From positions 4,291,001-4,355,000 of the forward strand of contig NZ_CP154630.1 in NCBI RefSeq assembly GCF_039555535.1: a DNA stretch of 64,000 bases, in the 5' to 3' direction. Each line of letters begins with the position of its first letter. The first letter of the stretch is position 1. This document shows positions 9,671-18,733 of this stretch, in pieces. A program made the translations under genes and the position numbers. A model generated the notes under the pieces. The model made no database searches. It was not told the origin of the DNA and saw only the letters and a program-made list of their open reading frames with translations. The DNA comes from Stenotrophomonas maltophilia. GTDB taxonomy: Bacteria; Pseudomonadota; Gammaproteobacteria; Xanthomonadales; Xanthomonadaceae.

Positions 9671-10603
9671 ATGACTGAGTGGTATTACGCCGAAGGACAG
9701 CAGCGCCAGGGCCCGCTGCCGGTGCAGGAAATCCGCCAGCGCTTCCAGCGCGGCCAGTTGAACCTGGACACCCTGGTCTGGCGCGAAGGCATGGACCAGT
9801 GGGCGGCGCTGCGCCAGGTGGTCGACGAGCTCGGGCTGCAGACCCTGGCCGATGCAAGTACCGCCACCGGCAGTGGCGGTTTCGACCTGCGCAACGACTA
9901 TGCGGCCATCGACAACGGTACCGCGCCGCTGCCCGGCACCGGTGCCCTCAGCAGCTCACCCTACAGCGCCCCGGCAGCGCTCGGTGCCGGCGGCCATGTG
10001 CAGCCGGTGGTCGGCGGCGAAGTCGTCTATGCGGGCTTCTGGAAGCGCGTGGCAGCCTACGTGATCGACTACTTCGTGCTGGTCATCCCCGGCAGCATCA
10101 TCGGCGTCATTCTCGGGGTGATCCTCGGCGCCGGCATGGGTGCGGTGGGCAGTGACGAGTCGGCCATCGAGATCGTGGCGCAGCTGGCCAGCGCACTGAT
10201 CAACTTCGCCATCGGCATGGCGTACTACACCTGGTTCCATGCCTCGAAGGGCGGCGCCACGCTGGGCAAGATGGCGGTGGGCATCAAGGTCGTGCGCGGC
10301 AACGGCGAGCGCCTGACCAAGGCCCGCGCGTTCGGTCGTTACTGGGCCATGCTGCTGAGCAGCTTCACCCTCGGCATCGGTTTCCTGATGGCGGCCTTCA
10401 CCGAGCGCAAGCAGGGCCTGCACGACATGATCTGCGACACCCTGGTGGTCGACCGCTGGGCCTACACCGACCAGCCCCACTTGCAGCGCCGCGAGCTGGG
10501 CACCGTCACCGTGCTGGTGCTGGTGTTGACCGGCCTGCTGTCGCTGGCGGGCCTGGCGCTGCTGGTGTTCGCGGTCGGCTTCATCGCCAAGATGGCCTCC
10601 TGA
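9671..10603 (+). CDS. GYF_2 and RDD-domain membrane protein
   Basis: 310 residues. GYF_2 domain at 1-56 (EWYYAEGQQRQGPLP...TLVWREGMDQW), a flexible linker to about 115, then an RDD membrane domain (about 118-265) with R126 and D133 and at least three hydrophobic segments. A last hydrophobic segment lies at the C-terminus (about 283-308). RDD proteins are poorly understood and some act in ion or osmolyte transport. The N-terminal domain is very similar to that of the preceding gene, indicating tandem duplication of GYF_2 with divergent partners. The start is the ATG at 9671; reading frames further upstream overlap the previous CDS. Confidence 0.85.
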   Translation: MTEWYYAEGQQRQGPLPVQEIRQRFQRGQLNLDTLVWREGMDQWAALRQVVDELGLQTLADASTATGSGGFDLRNDYAAIDNGTAPLPGTGALSSSPYSAPAALGAGGHVQPVVGGEVVYAGFWKRVAAYVIDYFVLVIPGSIIGVILGVILGAGMGAVGSDESAIEIVAQLASALINFAIGMAYYTWFHASKGGATLGKMAVGIKVVRGNGERLTKARAFGRYWAMLLSSFTLGIGFLMAAFTERKQGLHDMICDTLVVDRWAYTDQPHLQRRELGTVTVLVLVLTGLLSLAGLALLVFAVGFIAKMAS

Positions 10604-10673
10604 ACGGCCATCCTCACGCCTGGCTGCTTGACACGGGCTGGCCGGGCGTGATTCCTCTAATAAGGTGAAACCT

Positions 10674-10700
10674 GAACGCCCGGCACATTACCGGGCGTTC
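10674..10700 (+). terminator. hairpin downstream of the GYF_2-RDD gene
   Basis: Perfect 10-bp stem GAACGCCCGG/CCGGGCGTTC with a 7-nt loop, 70 bp after the RDD-gene stop and 97 bp before topA, followed by AGTTTATGG. A weak Rho-independent terminator or mRNA-stabilising stem. Confidence 0.5.
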
Positions 10701-10796
10701 AGTTTATGGATTTGCGCGTGGCCGCTTCACTAATGCGGCCATTTGCTCCACCCTAGCGGCCCCTTCCCCACGGTTCGCCCCACAGACCCTGCTGCC

Positions 10797-13277
10797 ATGC
10801 CCAAGCACCTGCTCATCGTCGAATCGCCGGCCAAGGCCAAGACGATCAACAAATACCTCGGCAAGGACTACACCGTCCTGGCCTCGTATGGGCATGTGCG
10901 TGACCTGATTCCGAAGGAAGGCGCGGTCGACCCGGACAACGGGTTCGCCATGCACTACGACGTGATCGACAAGAACGAGAAGCACGTCGATGCGATCGCC
11001 AAGGCCGCCAAGGGCGCCGACGACATCCTGCTGGCGACCGACCCGGATCGCGAGGGTGAGGCGATCAGCTGGCATATCGCCGAGATCCTGAAGGAACGCG
11101 GGCTGGTCAAGGACAAGCCGATGCAGCGCGTGGTGTTCACCGAGATCACCCCGCGCGCCATCAAGGAAGCCATCAGCCAGCCGCGCGCGATCGCCAGCGA
11201 CCTGGTCGATGCCCAGCAGGCGCGCCGCGCGCTGGACTACCTGGTCGGCTTCAACCTGTCGCCGGTGCTGTGGCGCAAGGTCCAGCGCGGCCTGTCCGCA
11301 GGCCGCGTGCAGAGCCCGGCGCTGCGCATGATCGTCGAGCGCGAGGAAGAGATCGAAGCCTTCATCGCCCGCGAATACTGGTCGATCGCCGCCGAGTGCG
11401 CGCATCCCAGCCAGCACTTCAACGCCAAGCTGATCAAGCTGGACGGGCAGAAGTTCGAGCAGTTCACCATCACCGATGGCGACACCGCTGAAGCGGCGCG
11501 CATGCGCATCCAGCAGGCCGCGCAGGGCTCGCTGCACGTCACCGACGTGGCCAGCAAGGAGCGCAAGCGCCGCCCGGCGCCGCCGTTCACCACCTCCACC
11601 CTGCAGCAGGAAGCCTCGCGCAAGCTCGGCTTCACCACCCGCAAGACCATGCAGGTGGCGCAGAAGCTGTATGAAGGCGTAGCAATCGGCGAAGAAGGCA
11701 CCGTCGGCCTGATCTCGTACATGCGTACCGACTCGGTGAACCTGTCGCAGGATGCGCTGGCCGAGATCCGCGACGTGATCGCCCGCGATTACGGCATCGC
11801 CTCGCTGCCCGACCAGCCCAACACCTACCAGACCAAGTCGAAGAACGCCCAGGAAGCGCACGAAGCGGTACGCCCGACCTCGACCCTGCGCACCCCGGCC
11901 CAGGTCGCACGCTTCCTCACCGACGACGAGCGCCGCCTGTACGAACTGATCTGGAAGCGTGCAGTGGCCTGCCAGATGATTCCGGCCACGCTCAACACCG
12001 TCAGCGTCGACCTGTCGGCCGGCAACGAGCACGTGTTCCGTGCCAGCGGCACCACCGTGGTCGTGCCCGGCTTCCTGGCCGTGTACGAGGAAGGCAAGGA
12101 CAACAAGAGCGCCGAGGACGAGGACGAAGGCCGCAAGCTGCCGGCCATGAAGCCCGGCGACCGCGTCCCGCTGGAACGCATCCAGGCCGAACAGCATTTC
12201 ACCCAGCCGCCGCCGCGCTACACCGAAGCGGCGCTGGTGAAGGCGCTGGAAGAGTACGGCATCGGCCGTCCCTCGACCTACGCCTCGATCATCCAGACCC
12301 TGTTGTTCCGCAAGTACGTGGAGATGGAAGGTCGCAGCTTCCGCCCGTCCGACGTCGGCCGTGCGGTGTCCAAGTTCCTGTCCAGCCACTTCACCCAGTA
12401 CGTGGATTACGACTTCACCGCCAAGCTTGAAGACGAGCTCGATGCCGTCTCGCGTGGCGAAGAAGAGTGGATCCCGCTGATGTCGCGCTTCTGGGAACCG
12501 TTCAAGGAACTGGTCGAAGACAAGAAGGAATCGGTCGACCGCGCCGAGGCCAGTGGCGCGCGCGAGCTCGGCACCGACCCCAAGACCGGCAAGCCGGTCA
12601 GCGTGCGACTGGGCCGCTTCGGGCCGTATGCCGCCATCGGCAGCACCGCCGAGGATGCCGAGGAGAAGCCGAAGTTCGCTTCGCTGCGCCCCGGTCAGTC
12701 GATGCACACCATCTCGCTGGAAGACGCGCTGGAACTGTTCCTGATGCCGCGCGCGCTGGGCGAGGACAAGGGCGAGCCGGTCAGCGTCGGCATTGGCCGC
12801 TTCGGACCGTTCGCCAAGCGCGGCAGTACCTATGCCTCGCTGAAGAAGGAAGACGACCCGTACACCATCGACCTGGCCCGCGCCGTGTTCCTGATCGAAG
12901 AGAAGGAAGAGATCGCGCGCAACCGGATCATCAAGGAGTTCGAGGGCAGCGACATCCAGGTGCTGAACGGCCGCTTCGGCCCGTACATCAGCGACGGCAG
13001 GATGAACGGCAAGATCCCCAAGGATCGCGAACCGGCCTCGCTGACCTTGGCTGAAGTGCAGCAGCTGATGGAAGAAACCGGCAAGCCGGTGCGCAAGGGC
13101 TTCGGTGCCAAGAAGGCCGCTGCGAAGAAGGCGCCGGCCAAGAAGGCCGCGGTGAAGAAGGAAGCCGCGCCGAAGAAGGCTGCCGCCAAGAAGGCACCGG
13201 CCAAGAAGGCGGTGAAGAAGGTGGTGAAGAAGGCTGCCGCGAAGAAGGCACCGGCCAAGAAGGCCGCCAAGAAGTAA
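10797..13277 (+). CDS. topA: DNA topoisomerase I with lysine-rich tail
   Basis: 826 residues. Type IA enzyme that relaxes negative supercoils. TOPRIM domain at about 3-130 (ESPAKAKTI; ATDPDREGEAIS with the acidic triad). Active-site Tyr308 lies in GLISYMRTDS. In place of Cys4 zinc ribbons the C-terminal half has Toprim_C_rpt-type repeats (VSVRLGRFGPYAAIG; VSVGIGRFGPFAKRG; IQVLNGRFGPYIS). These are followed by a tail of about 55 residues (772-826) made almost only of K, A, P and V in AAKKAPAKK-type repeats, likely a DNA-binding tail. Its TAA stop lies in a GTAA variant of the GTAG palindrome head. Confidence 0.97.
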   Translation: MPKHLLIVESPAKAKTINKYLGKDYTVLASYGHVRDLIPKEGAVDPDNGFAMHYDVIDKNEKHVDAIAKAAKGADDILLATDPDREGEAISWHIAEILKERGLVKDKPMQRVVFTEITPRAIKEAISQPRAIASDLVDAQQARRALDYLVGFNLSPVLWRKVQRGLSAGRVQSPALRMIVEREEEIEAFIAREYWSIAAECAHPSQHFNAKLIKLDGQKFEQFTITDGDTAEAARMRIQQAAQGSLHVTDVASKERKRRPAPPFTTSTLQQEASRKLGFTTRKTMQVAQKLYEGVAIGEEGTVGLISYMRTDSVNLSQDALAEIRDVIARDYGIASLPDQPNTYQTKSKNAQEAHEAVRPTSTLRTPAQVARFLTDDERRLYELIWKRAVACQMIPATLNTVSVDLSAGNEHVFRASGTTVVVPGFLAVYEEGKDNKSAEDEDEGRKLPAMKPGDRVPLERIQAEQHFTQPPPRYTEAALVKALEEYGIGRPSTYASIIQTLLFRKYVEMEGRSFRPSDVGRAVSKFLSSHFTQYVDYDFTAKLEDELDAVSRGEEEWIPLMSRFWEPFKELVEDKKESVDRAEASGARELGTDPKTGKPVSVRLGRFGPYAAIGSTAEDAEEKPKFASLRPGQSMHTISLEDALELFLMPRALGEDKGEPVSVGIGRFGPFAKRGSTYASLKKEDDPYTIDLARAVFLIEEKEEIARNRIIKEFEGSDIQVLNGRFGPYISDGRMNGKIPKDREPASLTLAEVQQLMEETGKPVRKGFGAKKAAAKKAPAKKAAVKKEAAPKKAAAKKAPAKKAVKKVVKKAAAKKAPAKKAAKK

Positions 13278-13297
13278 ATCCACGCCATGCGTGGATG
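13274..13297. repeat. single SMAG-like palindrome at the topA stop
   Basis: GTAA then ATCCACG-CCATG-CGTGGAT; a GTAG-to-GTAA variant whose TAA is the topA stop codon. No inverted partner is visible nearby. Confidence 0.6.
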
Positions 13298-13401
13298 AGG
13301 CGAGTGCGGGCCAACGGTCCGCACCCACCCGGGTTGCAGGTTCCACCCCCTCTGCACGCTGCAGGGGGATAATGAAGGCCCACGCCGGGCCGGTCGCCGC
13401 C

Positions 13402-13962
13402 ATGAAAGAACTCACGCTGGACTCTGCTGTCGCCACGCTCCGCGCGGGCGGCGTGATCGCCTACCCGACCGAAGCGGTCTGGGGCCTGGGCTGTGACCCT
13501 TCGCACGAAGCGGCAGTGCACACGGTGCTGCGGTTGAAACAGCGACCGATCGAGAAGGGCATGATCCTCGTTGCCGCCGAACTGCCTCAGCTGGAAGGCT
13601 GGGTGCGCCTGCAGGCGCTGCCGGATGCACGCCAACGCGCAGTACTGGCCAGCTGGCCCGGCGCCAACACCTGGATCCTGCCGGCCGGACCCCGTGCCCA
13701 GCCGTGGGTCACCGGAGAGCACAGCGGCATCGCCGTACGCATCAGCGCCCACCCGCTGGTGGCCGAACTCTGCCGTGCCTGGGGAGGCCCGCTGGTCTCC
13801 ACCAGCGCCAACCTGGCCGGCGAGCCCCCAGCGCGCCGCCGCGAAGAACTGGATCCACGCCTGCTGCGCCTGCTCGACGGCATCCTCGATGGCGAAACCG
13901 GTGGCCTGGCCCAGCCCACCCCGATCCGCGACGCGCTCAGCGGCAACGTGCTGCGCTCCTGA
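13402..13962 (+). CDS. tsaC: L-threonylcarbamoyladenylate synthase (TsaC/YrdC family)
   Basis: 186 residues, the short YrdC-only form. Makes threonylcarbamoyl-AMP for t6A37 of ANN-decoding tRNAs. YPTEAVWGLGCDP (near 22-34) and the KQRP stretch (near 46-50) are conserved nucleotide/substrate-binding motifs, as is STSANLAG (about 134-141). Start chosen at 13402, before the conserved KELTLDSAV N-terminus. The topA-tsaC neighbourhood is conserved in related bacteria. Confidence 0.93.
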   Translation: MKELTLDSAVATLRAGGVIAYPTEAVWGLGCDPSHEAAVHTVLRLKQRPIEKGMILVAAELPQLEGWVRLQALPDARQRAVLASWPGANTWILPAGPRAQPWVTGEHSGIAVRISAHPLVAELCRAWGGPLVSTSANLAGEPPARRREELDPRLLRLLDGILDGETGGLAQPTPIRDALSGNVLRS

Positions 13963-14005
13963 TCGGCCAATTGCGCTGCCCCGGACAATCACGCACCCTG
14001 CCTTC

Positions 14006-14695
14006 ATGAACCTGCTGCGCACCGCCCTGGGACTGTGCCTGCTGCTGCCATCGATGGCACCGGCGGCCGAGGATGTGCGCGTTTACCGCTGCGTCGCCAG
14101 CAACGGTGCGGTGGCCCTGCAGGACACGCCCTGCAACAGCGGCCGCCAGGAAGTCCGCGACCTGCAGCGCCCGCGCGATCCAGCGCCGCGGGTGGTTCGC
14201 AGCGATGCTTCGCCCGCACCGCCGGACGAAGCTCCGGTGATGCGTGACCGCGAGGTCCGCCACGTCTACATCCAACCGCCGCAGCCGCTGTACGAATGCG
14301 TGCGCGACGACGGCCAGCGCTATACCAGCGACAGCAACGAGGGCAATCCGCGATGGGTGCCGTTGTGGACCAGCGTCTGGCTGCCACACGGGCATCGGGG
14401 CCCGGCCTACCCGGGTCCGCGCCCGGCCATCGGCACACCGATCGGTTCGCCCGTCGGCGAGGGTGCAGGTTACCGGCCGCCGGCAGTCGGCGTGGGCGTG
14501 CAGGTCCCGGCCGGCAGCGTGCTGGTGCGCGACAGTTGCCACGCGCTGCCGCCGCAGGAGGTCTGCGCACGCCTGCGCGACCGCCGCTGGGAACTGGATC
14601 GTCGCTACAACAGCGCACTGCAGAGCGAGCGCACCGCCATCAGCAACGAGCAGCGTGGCATCGACGCGCGCCTGTCACGCGACTGCCAGCGCTGA
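14006..14695 (+). CDS. secreted DUF4124-domain protein (first of a tandem pair)
   Basis: 229 residues. Signal peptide about 1-21 (LGLCLLLPSMAPAAE). An N-terminal DUF4124-like module follows (VYRCVASNGAVALQDTPCNSG), then a second cysteine-containing region, a Gly/Pro-rich low-complexity stretch and an Arg-rich C-terminus with paired cysteines (about C179, C188, C226). Presumably periplasmic; function unknown. The next gene, 35 bp on, has the same overall plan, so they are likely paralogues. Confidence 0.75.
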   Translation: MNLLRTALGLCLLLPSMAPAAEDVRVYRCVASNGAVALQDTPCNSGRQEVRDLQRPRDPAPRVVRSDASPAPPDEAPVMRDREVRHVYIQPPQPLYECVRDDGQRYTSDSNEGNPRWVPLWTSVWLPHGHRGPAYPGPRPAIGTPIGSPVGEGAGYRPPAVGVGVQVPAGSVLVRDSCHALPPQEVCARLRDRRWELDRRYNSALQSERTAISNEQRGIDARLSRDCQR

Positions 14696-14730
14696 GCGCA
14701 GCCCGGCATCGCAGCCTGTACGCTGTAGGC

Positions 14731-15474
14731 ATGAACAGACTGATCTGGCTGGCCCTGGCGTTGTTGCCCGGCACGGCACTGGCCGAAGCCGGCGTGGTGT
14801 ACCGCTGCACGTCCAGCAACAGCGACATACCGACCCTGCAACGTACGCCCTGCCCGTCCGGAACCAAGCAGCAGGTGCTGCGCGTGCCCGAGCCGGCCAG
14901 TGCACAGCCGGCGGTGGTCGCCGCGCCCCAGGCACCAGCACCTGTTGTCACCAGGACGCCCGCCGCGGCTCCGACCAGGCCCGAAGCAGTGCCTGCGGCC
15001 GCAGCGGCACCAAGGCGCGCGGACGAAGGGCGCACCATCATGGAAGCGGGAATGGTTGAACGCGAAGGTGGCAACCAGATTCTCGACAGTGCGACCCTGC
15101 GCCGTGATGCCGACGCTCGTGCCGAAGCAGGCAACGGACCACCGAAGCCACCACTTCCCCCGATCTTCCAGTGCACCGACGGACAGGGTGGTAGCTATCT
15201 GCACGAGTACGAGGCATCACCCGGCCGCTGCGAACCGATGACGGTGCAGGGCCTGGGCGGGGTCACGCCGATGAACGCGGCCGGCTGCGAAGTCGTGCGC
15301 GACCGTTGCGAGGAACTGCCCGAAGCACAGCGATGCGGCAGCTGGCAGCAGCGCTTCCGCGATGCCCGCGGCCGTGAGCGCTTCGCCGCGCCGGAGAACC
15401 GCGAAACCGCGCGCGGAGAACGCGAGCGGCTGCAGGGCGTGCTGGAGGCCAGTACCTGCCCGGTACCGGGGTGA
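14731..15474 (+). CDS. secreted DUF4124-domain protein (second of a tandem pair)
   Basis: 247 residues. Signal peptide about 1-19 (LALALLPGTALAEA), then a DUF4124-like module (VYRCTSSNSDIPTLQRTPCPSG), an Ala/Pro-rich linker (about 60-100) and a C-terminal part with another C-x-D-G-x-G-G motif and six more cysteines. Periplasmic, disulfide-bonded protein of unknown role. Same order of elements as its upstream neighbour but little identity outside the first module. Confidence 0.75.
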   Translation: MNRLIWLALALLPGTALAEAGVVYRCTSSNSDIPTLQRTPCPSGTKQQVLRVPEPASAQPAVVAAPQAPAPVVTRTPAAAPTRPEAVPAAAAAPRRADEGRTIMEAGMVEREGGNQILDSATLRRDADARAEAGNGPPKPPLPPIFQCTDGQGGSYLHEYEASPGRCEPMTVQGLGGVTPMNAAGCEVVRDRCEELPEAQRCGSWQQRFRDARGRERFAAPENRETARGERERLQGVLEASTCPVPG

Positions 15475-15516
15475 CAGCGGCGGCATGGCCGCACCAGCCC
15501 AAGGGGTGGATCTGTT

Positions 15517-15579
15517 GTAGAGCCGAGCCATGCTCGGCTGCCGTTGGCGGAATGCAGCCGAGCATGGGCTCGGCTCTAC
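15517..15579. repeat. SMAG palindrome dimer
   Basis: GTAG-AGCCGAGC-CAT-GCTCGGCT head, short linker, then the inverted partner ending CTCTAC. It lies between the convergent DUF4124 and SDR genes. Confidence 0.9.
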
Positions 15580-15589
15580 AGCAGAGCGA

Positions 15590-16366
15590 TCAGAACCCGT
15601 AACGCAGGAAACCGCCATCCACCGCGATGCACTCACCAGTGACATAGCTGGCGGCCGGCAGGCACAGGAAGCCCACGGCCGCGGCCACTTCCTCCGGCTC
15701 GCCAATGCGGCGCATCGGCGTGCGGTTGATCACTTCCTCGTAGTAATCCGGGTCCGACAACGGACCGGAGGTCCGCCGCGTGCGGATGTACCACGGCGCC
15801 ACGGCATTGACCCGGATGCCATCCTCGGCCCACTCGACGGCCAGGTTGCGGGTCATCTGGTGCATCGCGGCCTTGGTCATGCCGTAGACCACGCCGCTGC
15901 GCACGTGGGTCAGGCCGGACACGCTGCCGACGTTGACGATCGACGAAGATGCGTGGCGAGCCAGCAGTGGATGCGCGTAGCGCGACAGCTCGAACGCCGA
16001 GAACAGGTTGGTCTCGAAGATCTTCCGCCATTCGTCCTCGGAATACTCCGTGGCCGCCTTGGTGACGTTGCCACCGGCGTTGTTGACCAGGATGTGCAGG
16101 CCATCGCTGTGGTCTTCCACCCAGTCCAGGATCTGGCGGCGGTCTTCGTCGTCGGAGACATCGGCGGCCAGCGCGTGCACCTGCATCTGCGGATACACGT
16201 CCAGCAGCTCGTCGCGCGCGGTCTCCAGCATGTCGATGTCGCGCCCGACGATCATCAGGTCAGCGCCGAAGCCGGCCAGTTCATGCGCGATGGCCAGGCC
16301 GATACCGGCGCTGGCGCCGGTAATCAGGGCCGTCTGGCCGTCCAGGCGCCACCGTTGCTGGGTCAT
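15590..16366 (-). CDS. short-chain dehydrogenase/reductase (tropinone-reductase-like)
   Basis: 258 residues. Classical SDR with cofactor motif TGASAGIG (16-23), NNAG (95-98), catalytic S148, Y161 and K165 (YGMTK) and the C-terminal VDGGFLRYGF. R41 and D43 after strand beta-2 (GRDID) suggest NADP preference, but this is not certain. Substrate unknown; the sequence style matches SDRs annotated as tropinone-reductase-like in plants and bacteria. Single gene, convergent with DUF4124 and divergent from a small lipoprotein. Confidence 0.88.
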   Translation of the reverse strand: MTQQRWRLDGQTALITGASAGIGLAIAHELAGFGADLMIVGRDIDMLETARDELLDVYPQMQVHALAADVSDDEDRRQILDWVEDHSDGLHILVNNAGGNVTKAATEYSEDEWRKIFETNLFSAFELSRYAHPLLARHASSSIVNVGSVSGLTHVRSGVVYGMTKAAMHQMTRNLAVEWAEDGIRVNAVAPWYIRTRRTSGPLSDPDYYEEVINRTPMRRIGEPEEVAAAVGFLCLPAASYVTGECIAVDGGFLRYGF

Positions 16367-16477
16367 GTGTCCTCCGGGGCCGCGCCCGCTGCATTTCGAT
16401 GCGGCAAGGATACGCGCTCACGGTGGCCCCCTGCCGGGGATGCGACACTGCACCTACGCCCACCGCGGAGAGCCGCC

Positions 16478-16690
16478 ATGCGCATCCTGACCCTGTCCTC
16501 GTCCCTGCTGGCCAGCGTGCTGCTGGTGGCCTGCCAGCGGCCGCCGACGCCGAACCCGGAGAAGCCACCGGTGCCCAAGGCGATGTCGCGCGCGATGCAG
16601 GAGCCGCTGGACCGTGCGAAGGTCGCACGGAAGGCCGTGGAAGAGGCCGCTGCACGCGAGCGCAAGGCCGAAGCCGACGCGACGCAATGA
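16478..16690 (+). CDS. small lipoprotein
   Basis: 70 residues with a clear type II signal: a short positive start, a hydrophobic core and the lipobox LVAC (C20). The mature part is Pro- then Lys/Ala/Glu-rich and helical. Many xanthomonads carry such short lipoproteins; no function is assigned. The start has GGAG 7 nt upstream. Confidence 0.7.
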   Translation: MRILTLSSSLLASVLLVACQRPPTPNPEKPPVPKAMSRAMQEPLDRAKVARKAVEEAAARERKAEADATQ

Positions 16691-16702
16691 CGGGTCGCTT
16701 GT

Positions 16703-16741
16703 GGGGTCAGAGCCCTTTTCTGAGCAAAGGGATCCGACCCC
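16703..16741. repeat. GGGGTC...GACCCC palindrome, copy A
   Basis: GGGGTCAGAGCCC, a variable inner hairpin (TTT...AAA), then GGGATCCGACCCC. Same family as 24682-24718, 24727-24765 and 27902-27940. Confidence 0.8.
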
Positions 16742-16744
16742 ATG

Positions 16745-16774
16745 AACGAAAACGCCCGGCCGAAGCCGGGCGTT
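16745..16774 (-). terminator. Rho-independent terminator of sppA
   Basis: 10-bp stem AACGCCCGGC (16751-16760) with 16765-16774 and a 4-nt loop, followed on the minus strand by TTTTCGTTC, about 37 bp past the sppA stop. Confidence 0.75.
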
Positions 16775-16778
16775 TCCA

Positions 16779-16802
16779 AGAGATCCACGCCATGCGTGGA
16801 TG
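16779..16802. repeat. degenerate SMAG-like half palindrome
   Basis: ATCCACG-CCATG-CGTGGAT with the GTAG head changed to CAAG-like sequence, between the sppA stop and its terminator. Confidence 0.6.
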
Positions 16803-16810
16803 CTTTCCGA

Positions 16811-18733
16811 TCAGAACCCGCAGAAGCAATACGCCAGCGCCTTCACCGGCGCGCCATTGCCCTTCTCGCGGGCCGCGTTCTCGACGAAGCGCAACTGGGT
16901 GTCCACTTCCGGCATCGTGCGCGCCAGCATCATCCTCGCCATGCCCGAGTCGGACAGCATCCAAGCACCGGCGCGGCTGCCGGCGAAACCGCTGACGAAC
17001 TGCGCGAACGGCGTCGCCGCCTTCTCGATGTAGCGCACGCGGTAGGCATCGGCCTTGCCCAGCTTGGCACGGCTGGCGGCATCGGCCACGGCGTCCTTCA
17101 GGCCACCGAAGGCGTCGACCAGGCCACGTTCCTTGGCCTGCGCACCGCTCCACACGCGGCCACGGGCCACTTCATCGACCGCCTCGACCGGCTTCTTGCG
17201 GGCATCGGCGACGCGACCGGTGAAGTCGGCATAGCCCTTGTTGATCACCGTCTGGATGACCTGGCCCACGGCCGGGTCCATCGGGCGGGTGACGTCGAAG
17301 GCACCGGCGAAGCGGGTGGTGCCCACGCCGTCGGTATGCACGCCAATCTTGTCCAGCGCGCGGCTGAAGTTCGGCACCATGCCGAAGATGCCGATCGAAC
17401 CGGTGATGGTCGACGGATCGGCGTAGATGCGATCGGCGTTCATGCTGATCCAGTAGCCACCGGAAGCGGCCAGGTCACCCATCGACACCACCACCGGCTT
17501 GCCGGCGGCCTGCAGCGCCACCACTTCGCGGCGGATCTGCTCGGAGGCGAACACTTCACCGCCCGGCGAATCCACGCGCAGCACCACGGCCTTCACGTTC
17601 TCGTCGTCACGCGCGGCACGCAGCAGCGCCGAAGTCGATTCGCCACCGATGCGGCCGGCCGGCAGGTCACCGCCGCTGATCTCGCCTTCGGCCACCACCA
17701 CCGCCACCTGCGGACGCGAGTCCACCGGGTTGCGGCGCGCGTCGAGCAGGGCCAGGTAACGACCGAAGTCGACGTTGCGGAAACCGCCGTCGGCATCGTC
17801 GTCGGCCACCCCGCGCTCGATCATCAGATCCTCGAATTCCTCGCGGGTCTTCAGTGCGGTCACCAGCTTCTGCTGCAGGGCGAACTTGGCCAGGTCGCCA
17901 CCGGCGGCGGCGATGCCTTCCGGCAGCGTGTCGATGCCGGCGGCCAGCTGTGCCGGATCCAGGCGGCGTGCCTTGGCGATGTCGGCCAGGTAGCGCTGCC
18001 ACACATCGTTCATCCAGAACAGGTCGGCTTCCTTCGAAGCCGGCGACGCCGCATCAAGCACGTACGGCTCGGCGGCGGACTTGTACTCGCCCACCTTGAA
18101 CAGGTGCACGTCCACGCCCAGCTTGTCCTGCAGGCCGGTGCGGAAGTACTGGCGGTAGCGGCCCAGGCCCTCGAGCACCACCGACCCCATCGGGTCCAGG
18201 TAGACCTCGTCGGCCTGTGCGGCCAGCAGGTACTGCGACTGGCCCATGCTCTCGCTGTAGGCCACCAGCTGCTTGCCGGACGCACGAAGGTCCTGCAGCG
18301 CCGCGGCCACTTCACGCAGCGAGGCGAAGCCCGACGGCTGCAGCTTGTCCAGCTCCAGCACCACGCGCTCGATCTTCTTGTCTTCCTTGGCCGACTCGAT
18401 CACCCGCAACAGGTCGCGCAGCTGGATCTCTTCGGCGCCGTTGTCGCCCACCGCCTTGGCCAGCGCACGGCTGACCGGATCAGCGCTGAACTGCTCGACC
18501 AGGCGGCCTTCCGGCGCGATCACCAGGGTGGTGCGGTCCTGCAGCGATTTGCTGGCACCGGCGCCCATGCCGGCGGCGATGACGAACATCACCAGCAGCA
18601 GGAACAGCAGGCCGAAGAACACCAGGTTGAGAATCAACCGGCGGGTGAAGTTCATGACGTCCCACAGCCCGATGAAGAAACTGGCGACGGGATTGCGACG
18701 CGCCGGGGGCAGTGGGGGCACGGGTTGATTCAT
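16811..18733 (-). CDS. sppA: signal peptide peptidase SppA, 67K type
   Basis: 640 residues, the long double-domain form. It degrades cleaved signal peptides in the cytoplasmic membrane. One N-terminal TM helix (about 36-60). The catalytic dyad is split as in the E. coli enzyme: Lys218 in GEYKSAAEPY of the first half and Ser424 in LAASGGYW of the second. Start chosen at 18733, where GGAGCG lies upstream; an in-frame ATG at 18802 would add 23 residues unlike the family. The C-terminus ends with the unusual CFCGF. It lies downstream of the MATE gene on the same strand with a 115-bp gap. Confidence 0.93.
   Translation of the reverse strand: MNQPVPPLPPARRNPVASFFIGLWDVMNFTRRLILNLVFFGLLFLLLVMFVIAAGMGAGASKSLQDRTTLVIAPEGRLVEQFSADPVSRALAKAVGDNGAEEIQLRDLLRVIESAKEDKKIERVVLELDKLQPSGFASLREVAAALQDLRASGKQLVAYSESMGQSQYLLAAQADEVYLDPMGSVVLEGLGRYRQYFRTGLQDKLGVDVHLFKVGEYKSAAEPYVLDAASPASKEADLFWMNDVWQRYLADIAKARRLDPAQLAAGIDTLPEGIAAAGGDLAKFALQQKLVTALKTREEFEDLMIERGVADDDADGGFRNVDFGRYLALLDARRNPVDSRPQVAVVVAEGEISGGDLPAGRIGGESTSALLRAARDDENVKAVVLRVDSPGGEVFASEQIRREVVALQAAGKPVVVSMGDLAASGGYWISMNADRIYADPSTITGSIGIFGMVPNFSRALDKIGVHTDGVGTTRFAGAFDVTRPMDPAVGQVIQTVINKGYADFTGRVADARKKPVEAVDEVARGRVWSGAQAKERGLVDAFGGLKDAVADAASRAKLGKADAYRVRYIEKAATPFAQFVSGFAGSRAGAWMLSDSGMARMMLARTMPEVDTQLRFVENAAREKGNGAPVKALAYCFCGF

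Noticed and set aside
10628..10663. TTGACA at 10628 with TAATAA at 10658, considered a topA promoter
   Set aside because: Spacer of 24 bp is too long for sigma-70.
10704..13436. 910-codon open frame on the minus strand opposite topA
   Set aside because: Shadow of topA third-position GC bias; composition is Leu/Arg/His-rich with no family features, and topA on the other strand is certain.
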